Source: Phorcus lineatus (taxonomy: Eukaryota > Mollusca > Gastropoda > Trochida > Trochidae). From it: 64,000 bases of DNA. The first letter of the stretch is position 1. Each line of letters begins with the position of its first letter. The notes beneath the pieces are model-generated. The model worked only from the letters and a program-made list of their open reading frames with translations. It did not search any database and was not told the origin of the DNA. The stretch spans positions 56,259,877-56,323,876 of the forward strand of contig OV121081.1 of the NCBI GenBank assembly GCA_921293015.1, written 5' to 3'. The position numbers were made by a program, and so were the translations under genes. Shown in pieces: positions 26,762-39,300 of this stretch.

Positions 26762-27514
26762 ATTCCCAGTTTGTCAGGTCTGACGACGGCTATTGGACTG
26801 CTCCACTTCCCTTTCGTACCAACCGACCCCCTCTTCCATTCAACAGACCACAAGCAGTACAAAGAGCCAACCTATTACACTCAGGTCTAATGAAGGATAA
26901 CGCAAAGAGGGATCACATGGTTGCTTTCATGTCTTCAGATCATCGAAAGGGGACACGCTGAAGTAGCTCCACCAGTTGACAAGGGCAAGGAGTGCTGGTA
27001 CTTGCCACTCTTCGGCGTTTACAATGACAAGAAGCCAGGTCAAATCCGTGGCGTTTTTGACTCTTCCGCAACTTTCAAGGGAGTCTCCTTGAACAGTGTC
27101 CTCATGACTGGCCCTGATCTAACCAACAGTCTATTAGGTGTACTCCTCAGGTTTTGGATGGAAGCTGTAGCTGTGACTGCCGACATCGAACAGATGTTCT
27201 ACTGCTTCAAGGTCCAGGAAAGCCACCGGGACTACCTCCGTTTCCTCTGGTACCGCAACAACGATCCAAGTCAGGACATCACTGAGTATAGAATGACAGC
27301 ACATGTCTTCGGGAAATCCCCGTGTCCAGCCGTTGCCACATACGGTCTCAGGAGATCGGTAGAGTCTGCGAACCCAACAGTCAAACAATTTGTTGAAAGG
27401 GACTTTTACGTCGATGATGCACTAGTCTCAACCCCTACAGAGAACGATGCTATCAACCTAATACAGTCGACCCAGTCTGCCCTTCAAGGTCGGTGGAAAC
27501 ATAAGGCTCCATAA
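26758..27514 (+). pseudogene. BEL/Pao reverse transcriptase
   Basis: Two overlapping frames (26758-26961 and 26921-27514) make up the polymerase fingers and palm. Recognised parts in order: CWYLPLFGVYND, IRGVFDSSATFKG, LNSVLMTGPDL, the catalytic VTADIEQMFY, RMTAHVFGKSPCPAVATYGL and the YVDD box in FYVDDALVS. One frameshift lies near 26925-26960 and another near 27485, so no full enzyme can be made. Confidence 0.9.
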
Positions 27515-27539
27515 GATTACCTCAAATCGACAAGCAGTC

Positions 27540-28342
27540 TTGGACTCATTTGACAGCTTTGACCTCGCCAAAGATATGAAGGATTTGGACTTAAATGTTG
27601 ACAAACCCCCTCCTCAGCGAAGCCTCGGTCTCTACTGGAATATTGCAGAAGATTTACTTTTCAAGTCAGCAGTGAAAGAAAACCATTCACTAGAAGAGGA
27701 GTACTGTCAACCATTAACAGTCTCTATGACCCACTTGGTATAGTGGCCCCCGTCGTTGTCAAAGGAAAACTTCTTCTCAGAGGGTTAATGTCTACAACGG
27801 CAGGATGGGACGAACAATTACCTGTTCAATATCTTCCACAGTGGCAGAAGTGGTGCGACTCCCTGAAGGGCCTTGAAAAAGTCATGATCCCTCGACCCTA
27901 TTCAGACTCATCATTCTCGGCGTCTCCAAATAAGACTGTACACATCTTCTGCGACGCTTCAAAGGAACCTATCAGCGCTGTTGCCTTCATCAAAATTGAC
28001 AGCGTAAGTGGCCCAAGCAACGTCAGCTTTGTTTTGGGCAAGACCAGAGTGGCCCCTCAACATGGACATACCATTCCAAGGTTAGAACTGTGTGCGGCGG
28101 TTCTATCTGTGGATGTGGCTGATATACTTGTGAAACAACTCAATCTCCACAGAGACAGTTTCAACTTCTACTCCGACTGCAAAGTCGTCCTTGGTTACAT
28201 ACACAATGAGAAGAGACGCTTTCACGTGTATGTTGCCAATCGTACAGATCGGATACGACGATTGTCTCAGCCCTCTCAATGGCGGCATGTACCAACAGAC
28301 GTCAACCCAGCAGATGAAGCCACAAGACTGTCTTCCACATGA
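27540..28342 (+). pseudogene. BEL/Pao RT connection and RNase H-like domain
   Basis: Frames 27540-27743 and 27743-28342 carry the region after the polymerase: SLGLYWNI, YDPLGIV-type sequence at the frame break, then VHIFCDASKEPISAVAF, TRVAPQHGHTIPRLELCAAV and the FYSDCKVVLGYI and NPADEATRL segments. These are the Pao RNase H-like landmarks with the first Asp in FCDAS and a later Asp in YSDCK. Frameshift at about 27740. Confidence 0.88.
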
Positions 28343-28951
28343 CACTACCAAAACAGCCTATGGTTGACCGGACCTGAATTCTTACGCAGTGACGAGACAG
28401 TGAACACACATGACATGTTTCCTCTCATTGATCCAGATTGTGACAAGGAACTGAAGCCAGACGTTCATTCTGCCAAAACTGCAGTGAGTCACTCACCCCA
28501 GGGAACACTGTTCTCTGATCGTTTCGCCAGATTTTCAAGCTGGAGCAGACTTATCAAGACTTTCTCCCACCTGAAACACATCGCAAGAGCTTACGCCAAA
28601 TCAAGCGACTCACGTGACGGCTGGCACCTATGCAAGGAGTCCGGAACCACTACAGCTCTAAGGAACTCCGAAGTATTTATCCTTAAAGTTGTCCAGAATG
28701 AATCATATGAAGAGGAAATTACAGCTCTACAACAAGGCTTGCCTCTTCCAGCAAAGAGCTCCATACTTCCACTATCGCCTACTCTTGATCAACTGGGACT
28801 ACTGAGAGTTGGTGGACGCCTGACACACAGCAAGCTTTCCACCGTTGAGGCACACCCGATCATTATTCCTAAGAAGCACCACATTGCTCTCCTCCTCATC
28901 CGACACTTTCACCAGAGAGTGAGACACCAAGGTCCTAATGAAGCCCAATGA
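28343..28951 (+). pseudogene. BEL/Pao integrase N-terminal part, core deleted
   Basis: Same frame as the RNase H-like part after an in-frame stop at 28340-28342. It ends in the integrase zinc-binding area: LGLLRVGGRLTHSKL, HPIIIPKKHHIALLLIRHFH and RVRHQGPNEAQ, then stop. The two-Cys half of the HHCC finger and the whole DDE catalytic core are absent; the 3' LTR follows 245 bases later. Confidence 0.85.
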
Positions 28952-29195
28952 GATTAACTCTGCCAGGAACTTAAACTTCGATCTTAAACTCTAAATAACA
29001 TGAACTTTAACAATCATGAACACTATCTCATCAACGTGTGGTTTTCAGTCGACATGATCCGATGATGACTTCCCTCTGATCATGTCTCACTTATGAACTT
29101 TCTATACTCATTTAATAACATTCTTAATTTTTTCAACTTGCGTGTTTACATATTTCATCAGCCGTGGTGATTTCTGACAGAAATCAGGAGGGGAG

Positions 29196-29514
29196 TGTAA
29201 TGCCTCCTACGGGTCTTCCTTTCACCTTTTACGTCCGCTTCTTTCAATTTATTGCATTTCTCAATCCCTTCCGCTTTAACCTCATTCTAAGAGTTATCTC
29301 CCTTCTATGTTCAGCTTTCCGTTTCCGCTCAAAAACACGTTTTCTGTCAGCCATTACTACTCGGCTCCACATTCTCTCACCGGCGCAAACTAATGGTTGC
29401 AAAGGTTTTTTACCGTTTTTATAATACTGCATGGAAATGAAAGCTGGGAAGTAAAAACGTTTGAAGTGGACAAACATCGTTTGTTTATTGTTTATTGTTT
29501 ATTGTGTCAGCATA
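29196..29514 (+). repeat. 3' LTR of the BEL/Pao element
   Basis: 319 bp, nearly identical to the 5' LTR, longer because a tttattg unit near 29481-29503 is repeated. Confidence 0.93.
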
Positions 29515-29519
29515 GTGAC

Positions 29520-30291
29520 AATGAAGATCAAACTATTGTGGAATAAAATAACATGAGAGCGTTTTAAGTTTACTATTGTTGAAAGGCTAAATTATTAATT
29601 CTGTCTTTTGTTATTATTTTGTTTTGTTATTCAGACAAAAAAGTTTCCGACACGAGAATGTTTGAATTCGCAGGTGTCTACAAACCGATATTATTGCTTT
29701 TCAAGGACTCAACATTTACTTAGTTATGTGTTATTCTGGATATTATAAAAAAACATTCAATTTCTATCAAATTGAAAAACCTATACTTTCTTTTGTATGA
29801 GTGTATAAAAAACCCTCTACATAATTATGTTTTTACCCTACGATTGAAATAAAATTTTCATACCAGATGTATATACGATGACAACAAATTGTCAGTTACC
29901 ATCTTTGTAAACCTTCTCTACTCATTCTTTCGACGAGAAACGAACTGTTACTTCACATGCTATTATTAGTATAATGTTTGAAAAGTATTAACGGACACAT
30001 TTTTATACATTTATCACCAAAGACATCAACAGGCACAAACTGCGTTACGCCATGGTTAGTTTGCATTGATGTCACATATAGTTTTGAAGGCTATGTATAC
30101 GCTTTATTGTTTTTTTTAACAAAAAGGAACACTCTTAAGCGGTTTTACAAGAGACTGTAATCTCGGAACTAGCCTCCTGTCAGAGTTTACAATCTATGGC
30201 TAATTCACGCTGTCGTGGCTTCTCCTCCACCAGTTGACGAGTCATTGTTCCCACTGGTTATGTGTGTGATTGTGTCTGTGTAGCACTATCC
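29520..30291. other. Intergenic DNA between BEL/Pao element and four-pass gene
   Basis: No gene seen; contains the 3' untranslated region of the gene on the - strand that ends at 30292. Confidence 0.4.
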
Positions 30292-31679
30292 TCAGTCCCA
30301 CTGGAGACACACGTGCACGAGGAAGAGGACGCCAGCCACAAGGAAGCAGATCCCAGCAGCAAGCTCCAGGTAGAAGCTGTAGTCGAGTTCGAACCCGGAG
30401 ATAGGGAAGCCCCACATTTTAAATCCAACCATCAGCAGAGCACCAAGAACACCAGCCACTGGCAGAAGATCCAACGAATCGTATTAGCTTTCAATACTGG
30501 CATTCTTTGTAGAATATATGTTCGTAAAATAATTAAAAACAAGTATTTCATGACAGTAAGTTTCAAATTGAATTCAAACAACAAGATTGTCTAGAAAGCT
30601 TTTTTGACCTTTAATACACAATGTCATTAAAAAGACGACATTTGTTATCAAAATTGAAATGTCATATGAGTTTCGAAAGCTTCAATATCCTTTTTGAATT
30701 GTTTCAATTTTCAATGGATTAGCTCTTGAAAACGTTTCAGAATCTCACAAAAATATTTTGATATAGGTTTCGCTACGAACGACTTATTTTCCTAAAGTCG
30801 TCCTCATTTCACAAATTGGTATGCAAATTATAAGTACCTGCCACGAAGCAATTAGCAGTGGTGGCGTACTCGACATATTTGCCCCCGTAACGTCTCCAGC
30901 AGCACGTCGAGTAGATTGTGAACAGAACCGGGACTGAAACCCCGTACAGCAACGCAACGATAGTGGCACAGCCTACTGGGCCAACTGGAAAAAATATATG
31001 GAATGAATCATGGTTTTCTTGTGTCGCCGTCTTTTTAAAGATGATCTACTTAAGTATAGATGAGTATTTGTATTACATTGACAGATTATCACTTTTCCTT
31101 TTGGTCATTTCAAATATGAGGATCTTATCTTCTGTTGACGATGAAGCAAGAAGATTAACCTTTCAATGATAATGCACTAAATCGAATAAAATTCTGAAAT
31201 GAAAAATAAACGTTTTATATGTGACCCATTGTATTAATTTGTTGGTATTAGCATCTCAACATTTTTAAGTCACCATTGTAAATGACCGATCAAATTGAAG
31301 TTCATAAAGGTAACAACATTTATTGTGTCCAGCTTTCCCACTCACCTTTCAAACACCCATGTTTATATTGACACTGGGGGAAGATACCCACATTGTAGGA
31401 GGGACTCGGATATGACGCCCAGAACGTTGTCGCCATGGCAGCCACGTGAAGCGCAAGTCCAATGAGAGCGAAGATAATCGCTGCTATCTCAAGGTCGGAG
31501 AGACGCCTACAGTACCAGCGCCTTCTCCTCCGGGTCGGTCGAATTGGCTTCACCTCGTCTCTTGGGGTCGCCACCCATAAAGGGCCGCCATACGGGTGAA
31601 CTTTTACTTTACTGGTGAGAGACGTCCGTCGTGGCGAAGTACTCCAGTTTGAATCTGTGTGCCAGAGAGGAGTCTCCAT
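30292..31679 (-). CDS. Four-transmembrane claudin/PMP22-like protein
   Basis: Three exons on the - strand: 31346-31679, 30838-30984 and 30292-30458. Both junctions are phase 1 (donors GTGAGT and GTACTT) and the product has 215 residues. The start is the first in-frame ATG (aagaATGGa context); the open frame runs further upstream without another ATG. Order: basic N-terminal tail with RPTRRRRRWYCRR (residues 48-60), TM1 about 63-87, a short first loop with VGIFPQC...GC (residues 98-109), TM2 about 117-140, basic CCWRRYGGK loop, TM3 about 156-179, TM4 about 190-212, very short C-terminus ending QWD. Four passes plus a G-(I/L)-(F/W)-x-x-C...C loop resemble the claudin/PMP22/EMP superfamily, but the W-GLW signature is incomplete. 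Likely plasma-membrane; the function is not known. Confidence 0.8.
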
Positions 31680-31736
31680 TCTTGGCGATCTGTAGTTCTT
31701 AATTAACTCTTGTCCGGCATCAATAACCGTAAACAC

Positions 31737-32700
31737 ACTAGAACTTCAAAAGTCCCTTACCTCGACGGCTATAGTCTCGGAACAGATTGCAACTTCGTTT
31801 ACCTCGTGTCTATACCTTTCGAATAATTACTCTGTACGCAAGTTTGAGGTTCGATGTAACTAATGATATTTGTAACTGTTTATGTTCACCATTGAAAGGC
31901 TTATCAGAGCGAATGCAATGAAAGTACTATTTACCTGTCAGTATCGTTGATTGTGTTCATGCTACTATGTAACGCTATCAGACCTGTCGATGGTGCGGCC
32001 TCTGTGTACAGATCTATATACATCTGCTGATCTTTTGTAGCTCGGTATGACGTACTGATCCCAAATTAGAATACTCTCTCTTAATGATCGTGGTTGTGTT
32101 TATAATGTCGTATTTTTAAAGATTAGGATTCAAATCTACGTTAGTTGCGAAATCACCAAATATTACACATAACATAATATTAGTTCTACAGTGAATGTAA
32201 ATTATTTTTAAAACGGATGCATATTAAAATGTATTTATTTCACATTTAGGCATAGCGTAATACACATTTAAAGAAAGTCATTGAAATGTTATCACCTACA
32301 AAATTAGATGTCAGATAATAAAGTAATCATAGGTTGATTGATTATGTAACATACGGAAACAAGTTTACTAAACACGTGCGACCAAAATGTGTTGCGATCA
32401 ATTCGAAATTTGAATTTTTAACATGGTAAATAGGGTTGAATTTCCATGTTCATCATCAAAAAGGTAAATGTAATCTACATTCTTCAACTGATTGAACAAA
32501 AACAAAATAATTACTCACTGGTGATAAGAATATTGGATGACAACTTTATTCCGACAAAAACAAAGGCACAAGACGGTTCCTAAGTACACTTTCATATACA
32601 CATTGTCTTCAAACAGCGGTTACTTATATGTTGTTCGAGCGTGTTGCCCAAAACGTTAACTAATTGGTTACGGGCATAAATCGATAGTGAGAAACAACGC
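31737..32700. other. Upstream DNA of the four-pass gene
   Basis: No gene seen. A GTAAGG donor-like site on the - strand near 31759 may mark a 5' untranslated exon. At 32533-32560, ttggatgacaactttattcc resembles the ends of the hairpin MITEs at 970 and 1625, probably a fragment. Confidence 0.4.
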
Positions 32701-32703
32701 ATC

Positions 32704-32874
32704 CTGATTAAAATCGATTGTGTTCCGAGGAATAAAAGTTTGAAATGATTGTGGTCTACATGTGGCTGCTGTCAGACTGTGTAGAGAGGAAAGCCCAGAC
32801 AAAACGAGTTCGAATCTTGATAAAGTAAAAAAATTCAAACTTTTATTCCTCGGAACACGATCGATTTTAATCAG
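32704..32874. repeat. Long hairpin with tRNA B-box-like loop
   Basis: Two 41-bp arms, 32704-32744 and 32834-32874, are reverse complements with one mismatch (cgattgtgttccgaggaata in the left arm, tattcctcggaacacgatcg in the right). The 89-base loop includes gagttcgaatc at 32808-32818; gttcgaatc fits the RNA polymerase III B-box consensus GWTCRANNC. No good A-box is seen at the expected distance. It may be a tRNA-derived SINE between inverted copies of something else, or a foldback element. Confidence 0.7.
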
Positions 32875-33038
32875 ACTGGAAACAACGTCACCGATTGCCC
32901 AAATTGATACGATTGCAACCAATCAGAGTTCTTTTTCTTGGGGACAGAAAATGCTCAACTTGCAACCGAGGTTACCAGGAGAGAAATGATCTCCAGTGAA
33001 AGAGAATGCTAACTACAACCAGCAAGGTCGTCTGTACA

Positions 33039-36000
33039 CTACTTCCGGGATGGATACATAGAAGGGGTGCTTCTGCGCACAATATTATGAGCATACATGG
33101 ATGCTGTGCTCTTCTTCTGGGGGTACATGGAGGGCGTGGACCTGACGGGAGGGGGGACGGGGTTGCACGTGTCACAGCATAGGAAATTCTTTACATCCGG
33201 ATTAGTACAATCAGCCGATACGCAGTTCACACTAGGGTCGTCTCCGGCTGGGCAGTTCTCTGCAATATAAGATGGGAAACGTTGGAATATGATCGTATGG
33301 ACGGCTTTGAAATAGATGGGGAGCAAAATAATGATATTGTTTGCCATTATCGAGTTATCGTGCGGAAATGTAAAACGCATTGGACAAAGAGCTTTCGAAA
33401 ACTCTCTATGGTAGATTTTCCCCATACTTAACTTAAGAAAGAACCGCCTACTACGTGGACTTAATTGATCGATACATACCAACTCGAGCAGGCGCCTCCT
33501 CCGACTGCACACAGACACCCATCTGACACCACTGTCGGGACAAACGTAAAATGGATTTGAAATGATTGGAAACTCTATGAACTTATGTTTCTTGATTAGA
33601 ACATGCGGTAAAACTACAAAAAGGTAAACACACGACAATACCAACATGCAATTACACATACGAAAGAGACGCATGGATTTGCAATATGTTTGCAATGAAT
33701 TCATAGTTATTCAAAATTCTTATAATTATTCTGGAAGTAAGAGGCAAATTAAGATATTATTGCTCTCCCCTTTTGCTATTTAAAATCTATTCACTACGTT
33801 CTCAATTAGAAGTAAAAGCGAGAGGCAATGCTATCACACTTGGTCATTCGGGAAAAGAACTTCCTTTTCAGTATAACGAGAGAAGAGATATCCCCCAAAA
33901 TAGTGCACTCGCTCAATGGGGTCATTCTACTTCCACACTGGTTACATATCTCTTCTCTTGTTGCGTAAGCTCTGTTACAAGTGGACCATATTTGGTGGTT
34001 ATCTAAATAACCCTAAAAGGTGCGATATTCAATACGGTCTTCCAATCAAACATTTTCTCATTTTTTAACTTCTGCATTATCAAAAAAAGGGCGCATCGCG
34101 CGGATGAAAGCACGCCGTCGATCGAAATGCTCAGTTAACAAAAATCATAGGCTGTAAAACGCTAAATTTGACTTTCTGAAAATACTGATTTTTTTTGGGT
34201 CAGAAAGGGCTTCATTGTGGCACATTTTCCTAGAGAAGAAAGACTTCAAAAACCTAGGCGGTTACGAATGGATGAAGTTCAAACCTTCTTGTTGCCGCAG
34301 GAGGTGCCGTCATGAGGGGGAATGGAGTAGCAGAATCTTGAATTAGGGTCGTCACAGTACATCGTCCTACACAGGTCATCGAACGTCCGCTCAACGCCGT
34401 CATACAGCCCCTACCCGTGTATGCATACACATCAAATACCGACAACTAACAAGAATGGGGAAGACTAGGGACAACGTGGATTGGTGAAAAACTGTTGATG
34501 TTGTGTTCTTGATTTATTATATATATTTTTCATTTTGGTAAATGAATTAGATATTTTCAGAAAAAGGTTTTCCTGCTAGGTAAACTTTTCAATATTAGTT
34601 TTATAAGTAGGCCCATGATCAAACCTTTACGCCTTAACTTAAATATATTACAGGGAAAATAAATGGAACATATGGAACTTTTAAGAAAGGTTAAATTTTT
34701 TAAAATGATTTTTTTAAAAATAATGAAAGGAATCTTCATATGATTAAACCTACCCTGCAGAGTTTGGACTGTGATCCAAGGAAGATTTCACACTGCACAT
34801 CGGGCGGGTATTTCTGTCCAAACTGTTCAGTTAACAAGGGAGACAAATCTTGCGGGCTCCCTGTGACGGATCTCGTGCAAAAACCTGCCGATCTGTGGCA
34901 AACGTGGTACAAGTATAAATTGGGTACAAGTACAAGAAAACGAGTTGAATCAGTCAGTAACCGTTGTCCAGGCTACACCAAGGAAAGGAAAACTATTTAC
35001 ACGTGCGACATAGAACGTGTGTTTTTTGTACCGAGAAAAACTGTTTACAAGTGTCGTCGACATCGCCAGATTTCAAACAAATGGGAATCCATCAACATTC
35101 GTAACTGAAATAATTCGAAGTCGTAACCGCGGTCTGTAGCAATGTTCCGGACTGACCGTAGATACCTACAGTTGACGGAATTGGGCTCTCCCATGACAGG
35201 TCTTGACAAAAATAACGGTCCAACAACGGTTAGTTAGATATTCTATATTCAGCTGAGCATCCCTTCGATAGATCTTAATTGGGGCAGCTCCCAATTCTTG
35301 CTTTTTTTAGGTCGCATTTCTTGTCGGATTCGAAACACCGCCAGACTGATAATATAAACATCTTACCCAGTCGACCACCGGGTCTTGACAAAAACAAGCG
35401 CGAACAACCGGTAGTTAAGTTACTTCATTTTCAGTGCCCTTTTAGATGTACAATCATGCAGCCACCGTTATTGAACAAGATTGCAACAATATCACTGATA
35501 TAATGAATATATAACTATCATATTTGATTTCAGTATTTGCAATAATACAAATTCTTGTCCTATCTGGGTCAAAGCCTGGCGGTCGAGTGGGAAAGCTGCT
35601 GGTACGGTCAGTGTTGACGAAACCTGGTGGTTGAGGTGGCGAAAGCTGCTGGTACGGTCGTTGTTGGCGATGATGCCTGACTCTGAACGTTCGAGTTATA
35701 ATCCCGAAAGAACGCAGCCCCGAAACACACATAAGGTCTTTAAAACCATGTTCATGTCATGAAAAGTACTTGGTTCGCGTTTATGGGATGAATTTGCTCC
35801 TCGGGTGAGGTAATTTGAACTTAAATCAGCACAATATTTTGGCACGTATGAAAGCAACTTGAAATTTAATGAAACATTCTTTAAGTAATTTAATGTCCAA
35901 GTATAGGATGACACTGTTCTATCACGTCAAGTAGGTCACTACTTACCCCGCTAGGAAGTCCCTGAAGGCGGAAGCTGTACACGAGGAGAAGCGCCACGGA

Positions 36001-36260
36001 TGGGAGGGTTTGTCTTTCGGCGGGAGTCCGATAGAGGGGGCCATTATGAAACTCTCGTTCGGGTCACAGACGTTCCCGTCCCCATCGTGCAGCGAAGAGA
36101 GGCTGCAACAGAGTCCCTATTACCTATATTCACAGTGACATCTATTAGAGGAATCAAATCTGGGAACCCTGGCTTTGGCTTCCCTCCATTAACGTATACA
36201 TTTATCTATATTTTCAAAACTGCCTTTTCGACGCATTTTAACTGTATATGAACTAATTCA

Positions 36261-36326
<66 letters not shown>

Positions 36327-39300
36327 TTTATCAGTGTGTATATAAATCTTTAAATGAATTAAATTGAATTATGAACCATTAAAGAGTATACGCGACGTTT
36401 AGTAATTAATGCTTATCCCTTTGAACATCAGGACATTCAACCTGTACTTCTTTGCGTCGTGTATGTTCACAATAACAAAATAATTACCAATAATCTTGCA
36501 TTTATTAGTTAAGCTAGTTCGAATTGCCCAAAACGGGTTCCGTTTTGCCAAAGAGTGTACCCTCATGAACAACAAACTACTATGTTAACATACGCGTGTC
36601 CGATTTCATGGGCTATAACAGTGGCCGTGCTCTCGCTCTTCAACTCCTCCGTGATAGACCCAGACCTCACACTGCATGTCCTGTAGGCCGCAATTCCTGC
36701 AACATGGCCAGATAAGTCATCCACTCATCCTGTTACAGGGAACGCTCCTTACTTACTATGTAAATGAGATAGATTGACATGTTGAGAAAGTCCTTGAGGT
36801 GATAAAATCACATCTTATCGATAGCCCAATAATGTCCTTACTGGATTGTTTATTTTTGATTAACTGATGTAAATGTAACGTCTGGAAAGCGGATTGTTAA
36901 ATGGTATTATGGTATATTTTGATTAATACATTTGTCAGACGGAGACGTATAAAATTCAGGACATAATGTCATGTTGGGCACGAAAGCGGTAATTTTGTGT
37001 TTAACGTCGGCTCTATTATGAAGGGATAAATGATTATTTTCTCCAAGGTTTAATGTCAACCATGGAAGTGAGATCTTGCACCTTGATAAACAACGGACAC
37101 TGAACTGCAATAACGACGTCTTTATAGTGACAGTTTCAGCATTATCTCACGTGACCTGACGATTGATGGTTAGAACTAAGGAGAACCGAATTTCAAAGGG
37201 CCACTGAGTATGGTATAGGGATAAATATAAAGTAGTATAGTTGTTAATGAAAATTAACATATCAGTGGTTATCTGTTAACATGGTTACACCAAACAGGGA
37301 AACAGTTGAGATTTGTGATCAAAAACCGGACAATGGCGCGCGCCAAGGACAAAAACGTAATTTGGAAACATATTTATAGCAGACACAACGAGAAAAATAG
37401 GTCGGTATTGTTTTGTAGGTACTTTAACTGTTCATTTAAATAGGACGCTTAAAATTATAGAATAACTTTGGTAAGGTAACTTAACTGAACGTATTATTCT
37501 TCACAAAACTATGATCACTTACACCAATCTTTCCTGTTGCATCTGCAAAGAGTTTCATTTTTATGCCCGTTTTACAGTTAAACGCACTAGTGCACACCAA
37601 TATTTCGTAAACACAACAAACGCACATATACTGCATATCTCTCGATACTACTCAAGTAATCTACCTCGTAAGTTATTTCACAAATATTACGTCTTCAGGT
37701 AGTAAAGTTGATTTTTATAAGCCACAAGTATTTAATGCAACGTAACTTTAAATCCGCATGAACTATGATATCGGAAATATCAAAATTTTGCTTGTAAACA
37801 GAAAAGCGGAAACGGCAGCCGCTTTGGTCAATCTAATAACAATGCTAATATGCTGTGTTATTAAATCGGTTTATTTACAACATTGCTTTCAATTCATATT
37901 TCATTCTTTGTTCTCAGTTCAGAATTTAGGTAAATAGCTGCACATGATACTAGTTCAGCCGCGTTCAACTGTCCATAATTTATCCGTTTTGTGCACAGCT
38001 AACCATAGATATTTTATATGTCTAAACCGACAGCGGCTGTCTAAACTTTTTCTTTGTTGATTGCAGGTGAACTGTAAAGAATTTTAAGTATTTCTTTGCA
38101 TCGATAGAAAGCTTAAGAGAATGTATAAGTCCTCTTAAACCTTAAATAGCCAATTTAAACCGTAAAAGCGTGCACTAGTGCCTCTAAGGGTGTCGGTGCT
38201 TAATGGCGCCTGCCGTTTCAGACCGAAGGGCAAACAAATAAAGTGCCCCCCGGAAAGTGCGATATACCGGAAATCTAGTAATTGCAGCGCCGATACTTAT
38301 GACAGACGCATTCTTCATTGACTTTATCACCTTCTTTGATCTTTCTGTATTTGAAAAAGGTAAGCATTTCATGTGTTCTACATCCTGGCTTTTACGAAAT
38401 GACGTGATAAGGAGCGACGCTCGACAAAGATTGAGGGTAGGGTATTTTGAACTTCATTATTGAGGGCTAGAATGCATACAGAGTTCTGAAAATTGTTGCA
38501 AACGTCAGGGGAAAAATGATCTATTTGTCTGGCGTGCATTACATTTTGTCTTGCAAAATAGTGCCTATGACTTTAATGTTAAATGCTATGTTCATTAAAA
38601 TATATTTATTAATCAAAAGAAGCAGTTTTAAAACGAACGTACCATAATCAGTTAAGCGAATCCCTATCTCAAAGAGTAAAAGGTGTTCACTCGAAAACGA
38701 ACCCCAGGTATTTTTGCTTGATACTAAATACTTTCATCTACGACAACAGATGGTCGATTTAAGTAATGAAATCTTTAACCCTCTGGTGATAATACATTTG
38801 ACATAAGCTAATGTAATTATTAAAAAAATTAAAGAAAAAAGTGTTTCTCTGTTCACTACCATTGGTATAAATGCCTTCAGGATTTCCATTCTTACCTGCT
38901 ACCGACGTTTCATCTCCAACTGCCAGATCAAATCTGAAAAAACCAACACAATGTTTCATAAATCGTTAATGCTTTTTAATCTGAAATGCCATTTTCACGA
39001 CTTTTTCACTATCACGTTCCATTGTCCCTTGAGGCAAGAACATGTGACCAACGACAGGAACTAATACCGTTTATCCGAAGACAAGCATTAATGTACTATT
39101 CATCTACATTATTCCAGCCTCATTTCCCGACAGTCTGCTTACATAAGGTATAAATCGTCTATTCAACCAGTAATCTGTAGATCATAATGCAGCTCTGTAT
39201 AATATCCACCGTCAATAAATTTGTAGGGCTTAGACGTCCCGTCCTCCCACTCGTTTGAGATCAGTAATGGTTGGTTTAGCTGACGGGAAGGTAGACAATA

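Larger units (their letters stand above)
23739..29514 (+). mobile_element. BEL/Pao LTR retrotransposon, defective copy
   Basis: A complete LTR-to-LTR insertion of 5.8 kb. The five bases gtgac lie on both sides (23734-23738 and 29515-29519), a perfect target duplication. A purine tract aggaggggag precedes the 3' LTR. Gag, protease, reverse transcriptase, RNase H-like and the zinc-binding start of integrase are present in Pao order, but the integrase catalytic core is missing and coding is broken by stops and frameshifts. It lies between the lectin and four-pass genes. Confidence 0.95.

Noticed and set aside
33265-33704. Upstream part of the open frame at the end of the metalloprotease
   Set aside because: Only the part up to the acceptor at 33260 is exon; the rest is intron that happens to stay open, while the true preceding exon is 33480-33531 in another frame.
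34740-35108. 122-codon + strand open frame
   Set aside because: It is the opposite strand of metalloprotease exon 34754-34892 and its flanking intron; the - strand fits the protease fold and phases.
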